This document shows positions 9,850 to 18,600 of a DNA stretch of 39,164 bases, piece after piece. The stretch is from CAYMUL01 sp964393605 (lineage in GTDB: Bacteria > Bacteroidota > Ignavibacteria > Ignavibacteriales > Ignavibacteriaceae): contig CAYMUL010000033.1 of NCBI GenBank assembly GCA_964393605.1, positions 1-39,164 on the forward strand, read 5' to 3'. Under the pieces are notes generated by a model. The model was not told the origin of the DNA. It worked only from the letters and a program-made list of their open reading frames with translations, and did not search any database. The translations under genes were made by a program, and so were the position numbers. Within the stretch, counting starts at the first letter, position 1. Every line of letters begins with the position of its first letter.

Positions 9850-10691
9850 CTATAAACTAAATTGTACTTTGCCCAAACTCCGAGCGAAATTCCGACCTTC
9901 TCAAATTTAGTTGCCTTAATATTTTTATTGTACACATCATACTTGGCATTAACAATTTTTTCCAGAAGTTTGAAATAGATGTGTTGCATGGCGCGGGCGG
10001 CAAACATCGATGGTTTATCGTCGAGGTCCAAATCGCGCGTTGCATTTTCGAAATAACATTTCGCGCGGCTGGATTGAAACTCCATCAGTTCGATAAAGTT
10101 GTAATTGTAGTTTCGTTTCAAAATATCTTCTTCGGAATATCCGAAGCGTTCAAGTTCATCGAGTGGAAGATAAATTCTATTTTCTTTTGCATCTTTACTT
10201 ACATCGCGAATAATGTTTGTTAGTTGAAGAGCGATTCCTAAATCGATTGCAAATTGTTTGGCGGATTCATGTTTGTAGCCGAATATTTCAACACAGATAA
10301 GTCCAACCGTTGAAGCCACGCGGTAACAATATTGATAAAGTTCATCAAAATTTTTGTAACGATTTTTAATCAAGTCCATCTCCATTCCCTTAATCAACTC
10401 GAAACAATGTTCGTGCGGAATGTTAAACTGCTTTGATACGTTCGCAAATTTATTTAGCAGTAGGTATTCGGATTTATTTTCAAAAGCGTTTTCAAGTTCG
10501 GTACGCCACTTCACCAGCTTTTGATATTTTGAATCGAGTTTATCGTTGTTCTCGTCAACAATGTCATCGGTTTCACGGCAGAAGGCATAGACAATATTCA
10601 TCGCATCCCGTTTAATTGCCGGAAGCAGATTGAACGCATAGTAGAAACTACTTTTGCTATTTTTGTTTTTATTTATAACTATGTCAGCCAT
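9846..10691 (-). CDS. hpnD: Presqualene diphosphate synthase
   Basis: A 281-residue trans-isoprenyl diphosphate synthase-like protein (squalene/phytoene synthase fold). The first Asp-rich motif is CRETDDIVDE, and the second region NIIRDVSKDAKENRIYLP matches the usual NxxRDxxxD magnesium site. The opening SSFYYAFNLLPAIKRDA is typical of HpnD, which condenses two farnesyl diphosphates to presqualene diphosphate. The ATG lies 8 nt inside the end of hpnC and the stop overlaps hpnE, so hpnC-D-E are one translationally coupled set. HpnD rather than HpnC is chosen by the SSFYYAF start and by gene order. Confidence 0.92.
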   Translation of the reverse strand: MADIVINKNKNSKSSFYYAFNLLPAIKRDAMNIVYAFCRETDDIVDENNDKLDSKYQKLVKWRTELENAFENKSEYLLLNKFANVSKQFNIPHEHCFELIKGMEMDLIKNRYKNFDELYQYCYRVASTVGLICVEIFGYKHESAKQFAIDLGIALQLTNIIRDVSKDAKENRIYLPLDELERFGYSEEDILKRNYNYNFIELMEFQSSRAKCYFENATRDLDLDDKPSMFAARAMQHIYFKLLEKIVNAKYDVYNKNIKATKFEKVGISLGVWAKYNLVYR

Positions 10692-11502
10692 TTGAAAAAG
10701 ATTTAAATAATAGTAGCAGAAAATCGATTTTGTTTAAATGCGGACGATTCTCTATCGAATTATAATCAAGTTTGCGTATCATCTCCAAAATTTTTTCGCC
10801 GCCGAGAACTGTCCATTTTATTTCATACTTAAATCTTCCGCTTAAATATTTGTAAAGATTTTTCCCTTCGTCAAAAAGATTTTGCGTTCTCTCAACCTGG
10901 AATTTTATTAGCGATTGAATTTTTCTATCAAATTTTTTTTGTAAAAGATTTTCTTCGCTGACGCCGAACTTTTCCAATTCATCTTGTGGAATGTAGATTC
11001 GATTAATCGCCAAATCTCTGCTGAAATCTTGGTAGAAGTTAGTCAACTGAAGCGCAGTGCAAATTTTATCGGAATAGATGAACGCTTCCTCATTTCTAAT
11101 ATTTAGCAATTCAAGCATAATTCGACCGACAGGATTAGCCGAACGGGCGCAGTAATTCGTAACATCATCAAAAGTTTTATAACGGTTTTTGACAACATCC
11201 TGTTTAAATGCGGAGAGTAAATCAAGAAAATATGAAACGGAAATTTCTCTTTTATGTATTGTGTCGGCAAGAATTTTATGCAAACGATTTTCTTTATTTC
11301 CATTCAACGCGAAGAGAAAATCATCTTCAAATTTTTGAAGTAATTCAAGTTTAGTATTTTCGTCCGCTTTTAATTCATCAGCAATATCATCAGCCGTTCT
11401 TGCAAACCAATAAATTGCGGCAACATCTTTCCTAAATTTTCGCGGAAGCAAAAACGAAACAACCGGAAAATTTTCGTAGTGATTCTCAGCCAATAAATAC
11501 AA
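10684..11502 (-). CDS. hpnC: Hydroxysqualene synthase, with a rebuilt N-terminus
   Basis: About 272 residues, with NHYENFPVVSFLLPRKFRKD at the N-terminus, ARTADDIADE as the first Asp motif and LTNFYQDFSRDLAINRIYIP as the second; these mark HpnC, which turns presqualene diphosphate into hydroxysqualene. No ATG is available. The best start is TTG at 11502, giving only six residues (MYLLAE) before the conserved NHYENFP block, with no clear Shine-Dalgarno sequence. The frame is open for 14 more codons upstream (an in-frame TAA precedes them), so a rarer start cannot be excluded. The first 92 bases of conserved coding sequence are repeated upstream of the neighbouring DUF1016 gene, so this 5' end was probably altered by an insertion. 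Active-site motifs are intact. Confidence 0.9.
   Translation of the reverse strand: MYLLAENHYENFPVVSFLLPRKFRKDVAAIYWFARTADDIADELKADENTKLELLQKFEDDFLFALNGNKENRLHKILADTIHKREISVSYFLDLLSAFKQDVVKNRYKTFDDVTNYCARSANPVGRIMLELLNIRNEEAFIYSDKICTALQLTNFYQDFSRDLAINRIYIPQDELEKFGVSEENLLQKKFDRKIQSLIKFQVERTQNLFDEGKNLYKYLSGRFKYEIKWTVLGGEKILEMIRKLDYNSIENRPHLNKIDFLLLLFKSFSNG
11393..11484 (-). repeat. 92-bp direct repeat, copy 1 (inside hpnC)
   Basis: This segment of hpnC, encoding NHYENFP through FARTA, is repeated at 12640-12731 with one mismatch (A versus G, synonymous in the hpnC frame). The two copies are in the same orientation, 1247 bp apart, and bracket the DUF1016 gene. Confidence 0.95.
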
Positions 11503-11587
11503 TGCTTTTTTGTCGTTGGTGTTGATGTTTATCTCAAAAAATTAATGAAAATGCTGAATAAATAGTGATGACGAGAGATCGTTGATT

Positions 11588-12628
11588 TTATAATTTCCTT
11601 TGTTCTAGTTGATTTTCTATTTGTTCTACGGTAGGCAGCTGACTTTTATAATTTTCGGGAAGTACTTGTGTCAAAATGTATTCGCTTATGCCTATGGGTT
11701 TATTGATATCTCGTAAAGCATACTCTGCTTCGACTTTATTTTTATGCTTACATAGTATCAAGCCTATTGATGGCTGATCGGTCGGGTGTTTCAATTGAGA
11801 ATCAACTGCTGAAAGATAAAAATTGAGTTTGCCTGCATATTCGGGTTTAAACTTACCAGCTTTTAATTCGATTACGACGTAACAACGTAACTCTAGATGA
11901 TAGAATAACAAGTCGATCGAATAGTCTGTATTTCCGACAACCAAGTTATATTGCCTTCCGACAAAGGCAAAACCTTTTCCCAATTCAATTAAAAACCGGG
12001 TAATATGTTCTATCATGGCATTTTCGATTTCTTTTTCCAATGCGTCTCCTTCTAAGCCTAAGAAATCAAAATTATAAGGATTCTTTAACGTTTCTTGAGC
12101 CAATTCGGATTGAGGATGAGGCAATGTATCATGAAAGTTTGTAATCGATTTACCTTTCTTGAAGAAATAATTGTCTTTCATTGCCAGTTCAAGCATCTCT
12201 CTGTTCCAACCATTTCGTAAAGTAGCCTGGCAGTAAAATATGGCTTCTACTACATTTTTAGTTTTGCTAATGATGAGTCTGTTGTGTCCCCATGGAATTT
12301 GTGCCACAGCTTGTGGCACAAATTTGTATTCAACGGAATACAATAAATACCATTGGCGAATTGCGTATAAATTCCTTCGGGAAAAGCCACTAATATTTGG
12401 GAAACTTAATCTTAAATCGATAGACAATTGATCTAAAATAGCATCACCCCATTTAGCATTTTCTTGTTTTTCAATAATATCTTTTGCCAAATCCCAATAA
12501 AGCTCTATTAACTGGCTATTGGCAGATACCGCAACTTTTAGCTGAGCCGTTTTAATTTTAATCTTTAATTTTTCAAACCATTCTGAATAGTTTTGATTTG
12601 TTAATTCCATAGTACTACCGTCGTTCAT
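11588..12628 (-). CDS. DUF1016 / YhcG-type PDDEXK nuclease-domain protein
   Basis: A 346-residue protein with the two-part structure of the DUF1016 (YhcG) family: an N-terminal helical region (SGFSRRNLYAIRQWY, IPWGHNRLII) and a C-terminal PDDEXK nuclease fold. The nuclease residues appear intact: D239 in YSIDLLF, then E254 and K256 in VVIELKAGKFKPEYAGKLNF. Family members are common in mobile and defence-rich regions; their substrate is not well defined. The gene starts right after a truncated copy of the hpnC 5' end and stops about 85 nt before the current hpnC start, inside a 92-bp direct repeat pair, so it appears to be inserted into hpnC and to be read from the hpnC promoter. A second ATG at 12610 is an alternative start. 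Confidence 0.9.
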   Translation of the reverse strand: MNDGSTMELTNQNYSEWFEKLKIKIKTAQLKVAVSANSQLIELYWDLAKDIIEKQENAKWGDAILDQLSIDLRLSFPNISGFSRRNLYAIRQWYLLYSVEYKFVPQAVAQIPWGHNRLIISKTKNVVEAIFYCQATLRNGWNREMLELAMKDNYFFKKGKSITNFHDTLPHPQSELAQETLKNPYNFDFLGLEGDALEKEIENAMIEHITRFLIELGKGFAFVGRQYNLVVGNTDYSIDLLFYHLELRCYVVIELKAGKFKPEYAGKLNFYLSAVDSQLKHPTDQPSIGLILCKHKNKVEAEYALRDINKPIGISEYILTQVLPENYKSQLPTVEQIENQLEQRKL

Positions 12629-12785
12629 TTTTTACTCTTGCCGTTCTTGCAAACCAATAAATTGCGGCGACATCTTTCCTAAATTTTCGCGGAAGCAAAA
12701 ACGAAACAACCGGAAAATTTTCGTAGTGATTTTTTGCAAGTGTAAAGCCATGTACCTGTTGTATCAATTTAATTTCTTTTCTCAA
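12615..12785 (-). pseudogene. Truncated 5' fragment of hpnC
   Basis: In the hpnC frame, a 56-codon reading frame runs from a TTG at 12785 to a TAG at 12615. It reads KLIQQVHGFTLAKNHYENFP, continues through the conserved PRKFRKD and AAIYWFARTA block, and then ends in unrelated RVKNERR before the stop, overlapping the DUF1016 start. The residues before NHYENFP (GFTLAK) look like a natural HpnC N-terminus, so this is likely the original 5' end of hpnC cut off by insertion of the nuclease gene. A short peptide may still be translated from it. Confidence 0.7.
12640..12731 (-). repeat. 92-bp direct repeat, copy 2 (hpnC fragment upstream of DUF1016 gene)
   Basis: This is the partner of 11393-11484, with a single synonymous difference. 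Identity stops abruptly on both sides: at the 3' side it runs into AAGAGTAAAAA just before the DUF1016 ATG, and at the 5' side the sequence switches to a different but also hpnC-like N-terminal coding stretch. Confidence 0.95.
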
Positions 12786-13785
12786 CTTATTTCAACTTTT
12801 GGTTTGAAATATAAATCATTTTACTCCGAACTGAAAAGTGTTTTAGTTAAATCTAATTTTGCAAATTTTTTAAAATATTAAGAGAGGAAATTTTCTACAT
12901 CGTCAGCAGCATAATTTAATTGCACAAATATTCGTGTACCAGAGACGATAAGTTGTCATTGTTTGAACAGAATGCTGTCATGTCCAAAAAATAAAAAAGG
13001 TTGAACATCCGCCCGAGCTATTAATCAATTCTCAGTTCTTGTCTTCTTCTTTCTCCTTCTCTTAATCTTTATCTCCTTCGCCAATACAACCAATCTTCTT
13101 TTTCACAACAGAGAACACAGAGGAATTTTTGATTGTCATTGTTCAAACTTCATTATCAATTCTCAATTGTCCATTGTCAATTCCCTTTCTCCGCTCATAC
13201 AACTAATTTCTTTTTTTACCGCCACGTTCGCCAAACTACGCAAAAGAATTTTATTTTTTCTCACCGCAAAGACGCCGAGACGCAAAGGGTTATTCATTTT
13301 TAATTTGTAATTATTAATTCGTCCCATGCGCGAATCCCCTTAGTGTAACTTAGTGTGCTTAGTGCCTCAGTGGTAAAAAAGGAAACTAAACCACTAAGTT
13401 CACTTAGAAACACGAAGCCAATTCTCTCCCGATGGATAGGAACACAATTCACACTTCTTCTTCTTAATCATAATCCTACTCTTATTGTTCTTAAGCATGT
13501 TCACCCCCTAATCTATTTTGCTTTTCACAAAATTGAGTTTTTACAAAAGAATTTGCATCGGCGCAGGGTTCATTCTTTACAAAAAAAATTTTTCAATTTG
13601 CTTCGAAATATTTTAACTTGCCTTATGCAATTCAAATTTTAGAAAGTTGTAGTATCATTATTATCTTAACCTTTAAGAAACTCAATGTGTGGATTTCGTC
13701 AATTTGAATTTCAAAAACTTTTACTATTTTGTTAATAAAACTAGATAAAACAATTAGGAACTAACAATTAACCCGGCTACACTGA
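12786..13785. repeat. 1-kb non-coding region with interspersed-repeat-like blocks
   Basis: No credible gene is seen between the hpnC fragment and the MBL-fold gene. The region holds promoters for both directions and several blocks that look like intergenic repeat families. These include TTATCAATTCTCAATTGTCC (13153-13172) followed by ATTGTCAATT, and an earlier similar ATCAATTCTCAG near 13024. GTTGTCATTGTTTGAA at 12952 resembles ATTGTCATTGTTCAAA at 13132. CACCGCAAAGACGCCGAGAC (13262-13281) precedes a cluster of CTTAGTG units at about 13338-13366, which is faced by its inverted form CCACTAAGTTCACTTAG at 13391-13407. The last pair can form a long imperfect hairpin. Confidence 0.5.
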
Positions 13786-14733
13786 ATGAAGATTAGATTT
13801 TGGGGAGTACGAGGGTCTCTACCAACGCCTCCGACCTCATATCAGATAAGACATAAGCTGTTGAAAATATTAGAGATTGCTGCAAAAGAAGATCTCTCTA
13901 CACAGAAAAAGAGAGAACAATTCCTCGGCAAACTTGATACATGGCATACACAGCTTGTCGGCGGTAACTCTACTTGCGTGGAAGTAAGAGCGAACGGTTC
14001 AATCATAATTTTTGACATGGGAACGGGCATTAGAGAGCTTGGAGAATTTCTTTGCAAACGTCAGGGGCTGCAAAAATCGGATATTCATATATTCATCAGT
14101 CATACGCATTGGGATCATATACAAGGATTCCCTTTCTTCCAGCCTGCCTATAAAACCGGAACGGTACTTAATTTTTATACTCCTCATTCACAACTGAAAG
14201 AGCGATTGGAGATACAACAAGATTTTAGATTCTTCCCCGTTTCATTTGATTTTATGCCTTCCGAAAAAAGATTTACTCAACTTGCCGTCAATTCGGAAAT
14301 TGAAATAAACAATGTGAAGATTAATAATATCGAGTTGCATCATCCGGGTAAATCTTATGGGTATCGCGTAGAACACGACGGAAAAGTTTTCATCTTTGCA
14401 ACCGATGCCGAGTACAATAATCTTCCGCCGGAAAGAATTCAGAAGTATATAGACTTTTATAAAAATGCCGATCTGCTTTTCTTTGATGCACAATATTCTT
14501 TTGCCGAAGAGATTCAAAAAGTAGATTGGGGACACAGCTCAGCGCTCGTTGGAATTGATCTTGCCGTTAAAGCAAATGTTAAAAGACTTGCACTCACACA
14601 TCACGACCCCGAAAATGATGACTACGCCATTCAAAAATTGGTGAATACTGCGATCGAGTATAAAGAAAAGAATTATCCCAACGCTAATTTAGAAGTCATC
14701 ACCGCCCGCGAGAACTTCGAACTTATTCTCTAA
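13786..14733 (+). CDS. Metallo-beta-lactamase-fold hydrolase
   Basis: A 315-residue cytosolic protein (no signal peptide) starting with MKIRFWGVRGSLPTP, the opening typical of the RNase Z/PhnP-like branch of the MBL superfamily. The metal site is visible: HTHWDH (H106, H108, D110, H111), H186 in HHPGKSYGYR, D207 in FATDAEY and H272/H273 in THHDPENDD. Members act on phosphodiesters such as cyclic nucleotides or RNA 3' ends; which applies here cannot be decided. The ATG has no clear Shine-Dalgarno sequence. It stands alone on the plus strand and converges on the cohesin lipoprotein gene with only one base between the two stops. Confidence 0.88.
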   Translation: MKIRFWGVRGSLPTPPTSYQIRHKLLKILEIAAKEDLSTQKKREQFLGKLDTWHTQLVGGNSTCVEVRANGSIIIFDMGTGIRELGEFLCKRQGLQKSDIHIFISHTHWDHIQGFPFFQPAYKTGTVLNFYTPHSQLKERLEIQQDFRFFPVSFDFMPSEKRFTQLAVNSEIEINNVKINNIELHHPGKSYGYRVEHDGKVFIFATDAEYNNLPPERIQKYIDFYKNADLLFFDAQYSFAEEIQKVDWGHSSALVGIDLAVKANVKRLALTHHDPENDDYAIQKLVNTAIEYKEKNYPNANLEVITARENFELIL

Positions 14734-14734
14734 A

Positions 14735-15610
14735 CTATTTAACTACGATTTTTCCATTCTTAGGAGGATTGAACGAAATTGTTCCTCCGTTTCCGCTTTT
14801 CATTTCAAGATTTGTTATAGTCAAATTGGATGAACCGGCAGCAATTCCTTTAAAAACTAAATTCAAAAGTTTACCGGAGCCGCTAAGAGTAGTTGATGGA
14901 ACGCTTCCCAAATCTGTTAGAATTCCGCTCGTTATATCCACTCTTCCTTTTGAATTTGCCTCCGCAATTACACTTTGACTGCCCATATCGGGAACAATTA
15001 GTTGACTGAATCTTTTTTGAGTTACATAAGAACCGGCTGAAGCGGAAACAAATTCCACTTTCGATTTATCGAATGAAACAACAACATGGAACGCGGAAAG
15101 ACTATCAACATCTTCCATCCAAACGGCGATTGAATCCGTCTGATTCACTATCAAAGTCGTTAGTGTTTTAAAGAATAACATTGATGGACCGGTAACTGCA
15201 TTCACATAGAAATCGCGGCTGACGGGATCGGGTTCAATGTTTCCACTTTTACCCTGAACTTCGAAACGAAATTTTCCTTCATCTAAATTATCATAAGCAA
15301 CTTCAATTTCATCGCCATAATCAGTCCAGTCCTGATACGTTGTCGGAAAATTATCATCGTCAAGGGCGAGCAATCTATAACGGAATTGGAAACTTGCACC
15401 GCTGGCATTCCAGACAAAATTTACAAAATCTTGAACGATGATTTGCCCTTCGAGAGGTCCTTCGATAATTTGAACAAAAGGTGGAGGATTATCAACAATA
15501 TTGCCGGTATTGCATGCGTTAAAATTAGTTAAACTAAAGATGGCTGTGAATAGAACCAAAATTAGCGAAGTAAATTTTTTCAAAGTGTCATTCATAAAAT
15601 TCTTTTTCAT
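14735..15610 (-). CDS. Cohesin-domain lipoprotein downstream of the giant surface protein
   Basis: About 291 residues. The N-terminus is a signal sequence ending in a lipobox-like TNFNAC with C33, so I predict a lipoprotein, probably in the outer membrane. Residues ~45-135 look like an Ig/FN3-like domain (FVWNASGASFQFRYRL ... GKFRFEVQGKSGN). Residues ~140-291 resemble a type I cohesin: strand pattern with VVVSFDKSKVEFVSASAG, GSGKLLNLVFKGIAAGSS and a final IVVK strand. Cohesins bind dockerins, and the gene directly upstream encodes a dockerin-like segment, so the two products may bind each other. I chose the ATG at 15610 because AGGAG lies 8 nt upstream; an ATG at 15616 and a GTG at 15628 are alternatives. 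It is the last gene of the locus. Confidence 0.78.
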   Translation of the reverse strand: MKKNFMNDTLKKFTSLILVLFTAIFSLTNFNACNTGNIVDNPPPFVQIIEGPLEGQIIVQDFVNFVWNASGASFQFRYRLLALDDDNFPTTYQDWTDYGDEIEVAYDNLDEGKFRFEVQGKSGNIEPDPVSRDFYVNAVTGPSMLFFKTLTTLIVNQTDSIAVWMEDVDSLSAFHVVVSFDKSKVEFVSASAGSYVTQKRFSQLIVPDMGSQSVIAEANSKGRVDITSGILTDLGSVPSTTLSGSGKLLNLVFKGIAAGSSNLTITNLEMKSGNGGTISFNPPKNGKIVVK

Positions 15611-15624
15611 TTTCATATCTCCTA

Positions 15625-18600
15625 TCACTTCAACAATACCATTTTACGAGTGGAAGTAAATGATCCTGCGTTTATTCTGTAGATATAGATGCCGCTGGCA
15701 AGCCCACCTCTTAATTCCGATGCAGAGAGCTGATAACGGTGCGTTCCTTCATTCTGAACTTCGTTCACGAGTGTAGCAACTCTTCTTCCGAGAATGTCGT
15801 AGAGAGTTAATTCAACGTTAGCTTTCTCAGGAATATCGTATTCAATCGTGGTTATCGGGTTGAATGGGTTCGGGTAGTTTTGATAAAGTGTGAATGTATT
15901 CGGAACCTCTTGAAGAGTGAATGTAACGGAACGTTGCACAACCTGTTTAAGTTCATGATCATAACCGAGTATGAAAATGGTCATCGAATCTCTCTTGGTG
16001 TTTCGATCGAATGATGCATCAATCCGAGCATTCAGAGTAAATTCATTTCCGATACCACCGGAAAGATCGGCGTAGTCAAGATACACAGCACCATTGAGCG
16101 TATCCGAATAAATTAATGCTATCGGTGAAGATGCAATCTTTGCACCGAAAGAAATTGAGTCGAGCGACATCGTTGTCGTGTTGTAACGAATTTGTCCGGA
16201 AAGTGCGAGCAAATCAAATCCTTTCAAGTCAAGAGGAATAGAGATGTTGTTCTCCCCTTTTTTGAATTTGATTACTTTGCTTTCATCGGTGACGGCAAAG
16301 TTCACTTTTGGAAGAGTTCTATTAATTTGATAATAATTCCACATGTTGACAAATACGAAGAGGTCATTCACATCAAGTTTACTATTACCTTTGACTGCAA
16401 TACGAGGAATCGTATCGGTATAAGGATGCATATCAGCACCGAAGATAGAATCCTTCTTCGTCCATGCCTGAACAAATGCGGCGAGATCGACTGCGTCAAT
16501 TCTATTGTCTGCGGAGAAATCCGAAACGGCGAGTGTTTTATAAGTTGTAGTGTAAGATGCGGAGTTACCAAGTTTATCCGTAACAACCATTTTAATATTG
16601 TAAGTTGTAGCCGTACGCAAGTTGGTAATCAATAGTGTATCGTTGTCCGTTATTCCTGAAGGAGTTGAAGCAAACGATGCGCTATCAGAGATATAGACAG
16701 AATAAAGAATTGGCGTATTAGTATCGGTAGCATTATTCCAGAGGAATCTAACTTCATCCCAACCAAGTAAATATGGATTTTGTTCTTTAATTAAACTTGT
16801 CTCAATAAAAACCGGAGCTTTATTATCAATACCAACGCTATCAACCTGAACTCGATATTCAAAGTTGAAATTATTCTTGTAAGTAACAAAAACAGTGAGT
16901 TTTCCTTCAAACAAATTGAGACTAGCGGCAGTGTTCCAATAGATCGTATCCACTAACTGAGTAATGTTGGTATAACTTCCTACTAAAGCATTTGTAACAT
17001 CAACGGGCGATTCACCCGGTAATTGATATTCCAATTTAGTTAGCGAAAGAATTTCTCCGGTGTTTGGATTATTCATTAACAGACGTGCAGTATCTTTTTG
17101 GAAAGTTGCAAATTGAGTAACCTTCGGAAATTCATTAACACTGAAAGTTGTATCTCCGGCATCGTTTAAATTCACATCGCTTTTTTCTGTAACTCTGATC
17201 CGTGCGTTAATAGTTCTAATATCCGGCACTGTCCAGTTGTAACCTGTTGAGTCGCTAGGTAAAGAAATAATATTTACCGGCCATGTATTTCCGCCATCGG
17301 AAGAAAATTGTAACCGAACGGAATCTATGTATTGAGTTTGCCAGGTTATTCGTTGTGTACTTCCGATATTCCAAGAGACTACCGTGTTTGGTGCTGTTAA
17401 TTTTAATGTAACAATTTTGAAATTTGCATCACTCAGATCATAAACATTCGGATTTTGATAATCGCTAATTTTAATCAATGCTTGTTGTGTCGGGAAATTA
17501 TCTACATCCCAAGCATATTGGCCTGAAGTTGCATCCAAATTGTCAGCAATAAAATTCCACGTACTTCCGTTATCGATGGAGAACTCGATTGTAATTCGGC
17601 TAATAAACGAAGTCGTCCATTTGATGTTATAAATTTTCTCGGCTTGAAGTTTTTGGTTTGTACCACCGTTTGGATAAGTAACAGCAATTGAGCTTAATGT
17701 AAAAGTACTATCGCTAATATCTTTCACAGTTGAAGTATTAGCGGCATCGCTAACTCTTACTCTGCAAGAAGCCGAAGGCGTACTCGGAATAAGCCAGAAT
17801 TTTTGTAGCGAGTCTGCCGGATAACTTGATGTTATTGTAATCCAGCTTGAACCATTATTGGTAGTGTATTCAAGTTTGACATTTTGCATTGTGCCGGCAG
17901 AATAGAGCCATTGAATGTTGTACGATGTTCCTATTAATTGTCCGCCTCCTCCGTTTGGAGAAACGAGTTTCAAGTAACTGACAGTAAATATAGCGTTACT
18001 GGTATCAACAATTACTGTGCTCGATAGATCTCTCAATCTCAATTTATAAGTAGCACCGGCAAGATTAATGTCATCTTGCAAAGTCCAGGTATATTTACCG
18101 GAATCTCCGGGAGTAGCCGCAGTTAGAGTAGTCCAATCAACGCCATTATTTGTCGTGTAGTCGATTGCAACGAACTGAACTTTACTTGCTTGCCAGGTTA
18201 TAACTTGTTCTGTTCCTGTTTGAATTACCTGTCCACCATTGAAAGAAGTGAGAGATAATTTCGCAAAGGTAAAGAAGTTATTCGTAACACCCTGGAAACT
18301 TGTATTTAATGTACTTCTAATTCTAATTTTAGCTGAATCTGTTGGAGTGTTGGGTACAGTCCAATCAAAGTAAGCAGAATCTGCATTTAGTGCTTGTGCC
18401 CCGAGGATTGGAATCCATGAAGTTCCAGCGTTAGTTGTGTAATGCAAATCGATGAAAGGTACGTTCGCGGAATGATCCCAAGTAATTCTTTGGGTACCTC
18501 CGACTAATAATTTCCCCCCGTCATTCGGAGTAAGAATTTGGAGTGCGCCAACTTTAAATGTGTTATCACTTACGTCATAAACAAGCGTCGATGAAGCATC

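Noticed and set aside
13355..13642. 95-residue plus-strand open frame in the intergenic region
   Set aside because: It starts inside the CTTAGTG repeat block, has no ribosome site, and its composition is that of non-coding AT-rich DNA.
12786..13785. tRNA or other structured RNA gene in the 1-kb gap
   Set aside because: No cloverleaf, TTCGA-type T-loop or CCA end could be found; the inverted repeats present fit interspersed repeat blocks better.
16192..16635. Plus-strand open frame of 147 residues opposite the end of the giant gene
   Set aside because: It is antisense to the dockerin/FN3 coding region, has no ribosome site or domain-like pattern, and is explained by the codon use of the giant gene.
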